From Sphingobium sp. SYK-6 (GTDB taxonomy: Bacteria; Pseudomonadota; Alphaproteobacteria; Sphingomonadales; Sphingomonadaceae), in assembly GCF_000283515.1 (NCBI RefSeq), contig NC_015976.1, positions 2,264,501 through 2,328,500 of the forward strand: DNA of 64,000 nt, in the 5' to 3' direction. The notes under the pieces were generated by a model. The model ran no database searches and was not told the DNA's origin. It worked only from the letters and a program-made list of their open reading frames with translations. This document shows positions 62,711 through 64,000 of the stretch, one piece after another; position 1 is the stretch's first letter, and the number at the start of each line of letters is the position of its first letter. The position numbers and the translations under genes are program-made.

Positions 62711-63970
62711 TCAGATCGCCTTCAGTACCAGGCTGGCATTGGTCCCGCCGAAGCCGAAGCTGTTGTTGAGCACGGCGCGCACCTTGCGCTGCTTAGCGAC
62801 GTGCGGGACGAGGTCCACGCCCGCGCAGCTGTCGCTGGGATTGTCCAGGTTGAGCGTCGGCGGCACGATCTGGTCGCGCATGGCGAGCAGGCAGAAGATC
62901 GTTTCCACCGCGCCCGCGCCGCCCAGAAGATGGCCGATCGCGGATTTGGTGGAGGACATCGACATGCTCTCGATCGCGCTGCCGAACAGCCGGCGTACCG
63001 CGCCCAGCTCCAGCTCGTCGCCGAGCGGGGTGGAAGTGCCATGGGCATTCACATAGTCGATGTCCGCCAGCGAGAGGCCGGACTTGCGGATCGCCATTTC
63101 CATCGAGCGATAAGCGCCCGCGCCCTCGGGATGCGGCGCCGTGACATGATAGGCATCGCCCGAGAGGCCATAGCCCAGAACCTCGCCATAGATTTTCGCG
63201 CCGCGCGCCTTGGCCCGCTCATATTCCTCGAGGACGACCACGCCCGCGCCTTCGCCCATGACGAAGCCGTCGCGGTCCTTGTCATAGGGGCGGCTGCCGC
63301 GCGTCGGATCGTCGCGGAAACCGGTGGAAAGCGCGCGCGCCTGCCCGAATCCGGCAATGCCGATCGGGCAGATCGCGCTTTCGGCGCCACCGGCCAGCAT
63401 CACGTCGGCATCGTCCATCGCGATCATCCGCGCGGCGTCGCCGATCGAGTGGACGCCGGTCGCGCAGGCCGTGACGACCGCGTGATTCGGGCCCATCAGG
63501 CCATATTTGATGCCGACCTGGCCGGAGATCAGGTTGATGAGGCGCCCGTGCACGAAGTGCGGCGACACGCGCTTGGGGCCCTTGTGCTCCAGCACCAGCG
63601 ACTCGCTCTCGATGCCCGGCAGGCCGCCGATGCCCGATCCGATCGAGCAGCCGGCTCGCAGGCGCTCCTCCTCGCTCATGTCGGTGAGCCCGGCATCTTC
63701 CAGCGCCTGGCTGGCGGCATCGATGCCGAAGACGATGAAGGGATCGACCTGCCGCTGGACCTTGTGATCCACGCGCTTGTTGGCATCGAAGCCATATTCG
63801 TGGTCGGCAGGCTTCACTTCGCAGGCGTAATTGGTGTGGAAGTCGGTCGCGTCGAAGCGCGTGATCGTTGCCGCGCCTGATCGCGCGGCGATGATGTTGG
63901 CCCAGCTTGTTTCCACGTCCCCGCCCAATGGCGAGACCATGCCCAACCCGGTTACGACGACACGACGCAT
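62711..63970 (-). CDS. fabF: 3-oxoacyl-[acyl-carrier-protein] synthase II
   Basis: 419 residues. It extends fatty acids by condensing malonyl-ACP with acyl-ACP. The catalytic Cys is in VVTACATGVHSIGDAA, and the two His are in YVNAHGTSTPLGDELELGAV and KSAIGHLLGGAGAVE. NNSFGFGGTNASLVL closes the active site. Likely transcribed from an acpP gene just outside the window, with mltG downstream. Confidence 0.97.
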   Translation of the reverse strand: MRRVVVTGLGMVSPLGGDVETSWANIIAARSGAATITRFDATDFHTNYACEVKPADHEYGFDANKRVDHKVQRQVDPFIVFGIDAASQALEDAGLTDMSEEERLRAGCSIGSGIGGLPGIESESLVLEHKGPKRVSPHFVHGRLINLISGQVGIKYGLMGPNHAVVTACATGVHSIGDAARMIAMDDADVMLAGGAESAICPIGIAGFGQARALSTGFRDDPTRGSRPYDKDRDGFVMGEGAGVVVLEEYERAKARGAKIYGEVLGYGLSGDAYHVTAPHPEGAGAYRSMEMAIRKSGLSLADIDYVNAHGTSTPLGDELELGAVRRLFGSAIESMSMSSTKSAIGHLLGGAGAVETIFCLLAMRDQIVPPTLNLDNPSDSCAGVDLVPHVAKQRKVRAVLNNSFGFGGTNASLVLKAI

Positions 63971-64000
63971 ATCACTCTCCCGTTTCGATGAGCCGGCCGC

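Overview
The window is a high-GC chromosomal segment from an alphaproteobacterium, most likely a sphingomonad (Sphingomonadaceae). The reasons are the PEPxxWA-CTERM protein, the sphingan-type polysaccharide locus, the PQQ alcohol dehydrogenase, the ParA/SPOR gene set and overall protein style. Codon-position bias is strong, so many long antisense frames are open but are only shadows of real genes. No CRISPR array, rRNA, plasmid origin or intact prophage was seen. One tRNA (Met, CAU) is present.

Layout. 1-8.3 kb: the 3' end of pyrB overlapping a catalytically degenerate pyrC-like gene; a dispersed repeat; a ParA / ribbon-helix-helix-like / TPR-SPOR operon divergent from a Sel1-SPOR gene; and head-to-head serB and miaA. 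8.4-15.6 kb: a PEP-CTERM choice-of-anchor A protein, the branched-chain amino acid genes ilvB-orf-ilvN-ilvC, a lone glycosyltransferase and a YceI protein. 15.7-28.9 kb: a polysaccharide locus with glycosyltransferases, flippase, priming sugar-phosphate transferase, methyltransferases, wecB/wecC for UDP-ManNAcA and a membrane LytTR regulator. 28.9-37.4 kb: a formamidase-like enzyme, a PadR gene with a palindromic operator and a frameshifted FtsW-like partner, folP, a PQQ/cytochrome c dehydrogenase, a Crp-type regulator, a spermidine-synthase-fold protein and a DEDD exonuclease. 37.5-44.4 kb: an unusual signalling cluster in which both the kinase-like and the Hpt-like protein lack the phospho-accepting histidine, next to a large membrane coiled-coil protein.

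44.4-53.9 kb: HNH, MOSC, DUF885, GNAT and MarR genes, then rplK-rplA and rplJ-rplL separated by a second copy of the dispersed repeat and an aspartic protease gene, followed by a membrane protein and apt. 53.9-59.2 kb: a decayed genomic island. It begins in a truncated MTA/SAH nucleosidase gene, contains nested IS3 and IS630 elements, an atypical lower-GC methyltransferase and an integrase cut up by IS elements, and ends at tRNA-Met. 59.3-64 kb: core genes again (FAD reductase, 2'-5' RNA ligase-like, small membrane protein, mltG, fabF).

Most promising for follow-up: the His-less signalling cluster, the dispersed repeat whose hairpin shows a compensatory base pair, the pseudo-dihydroorotase overlapping pyrB, the one-base frameshift in the PadR-linked gene, and the reconstructable history of the tRNA-Met island.
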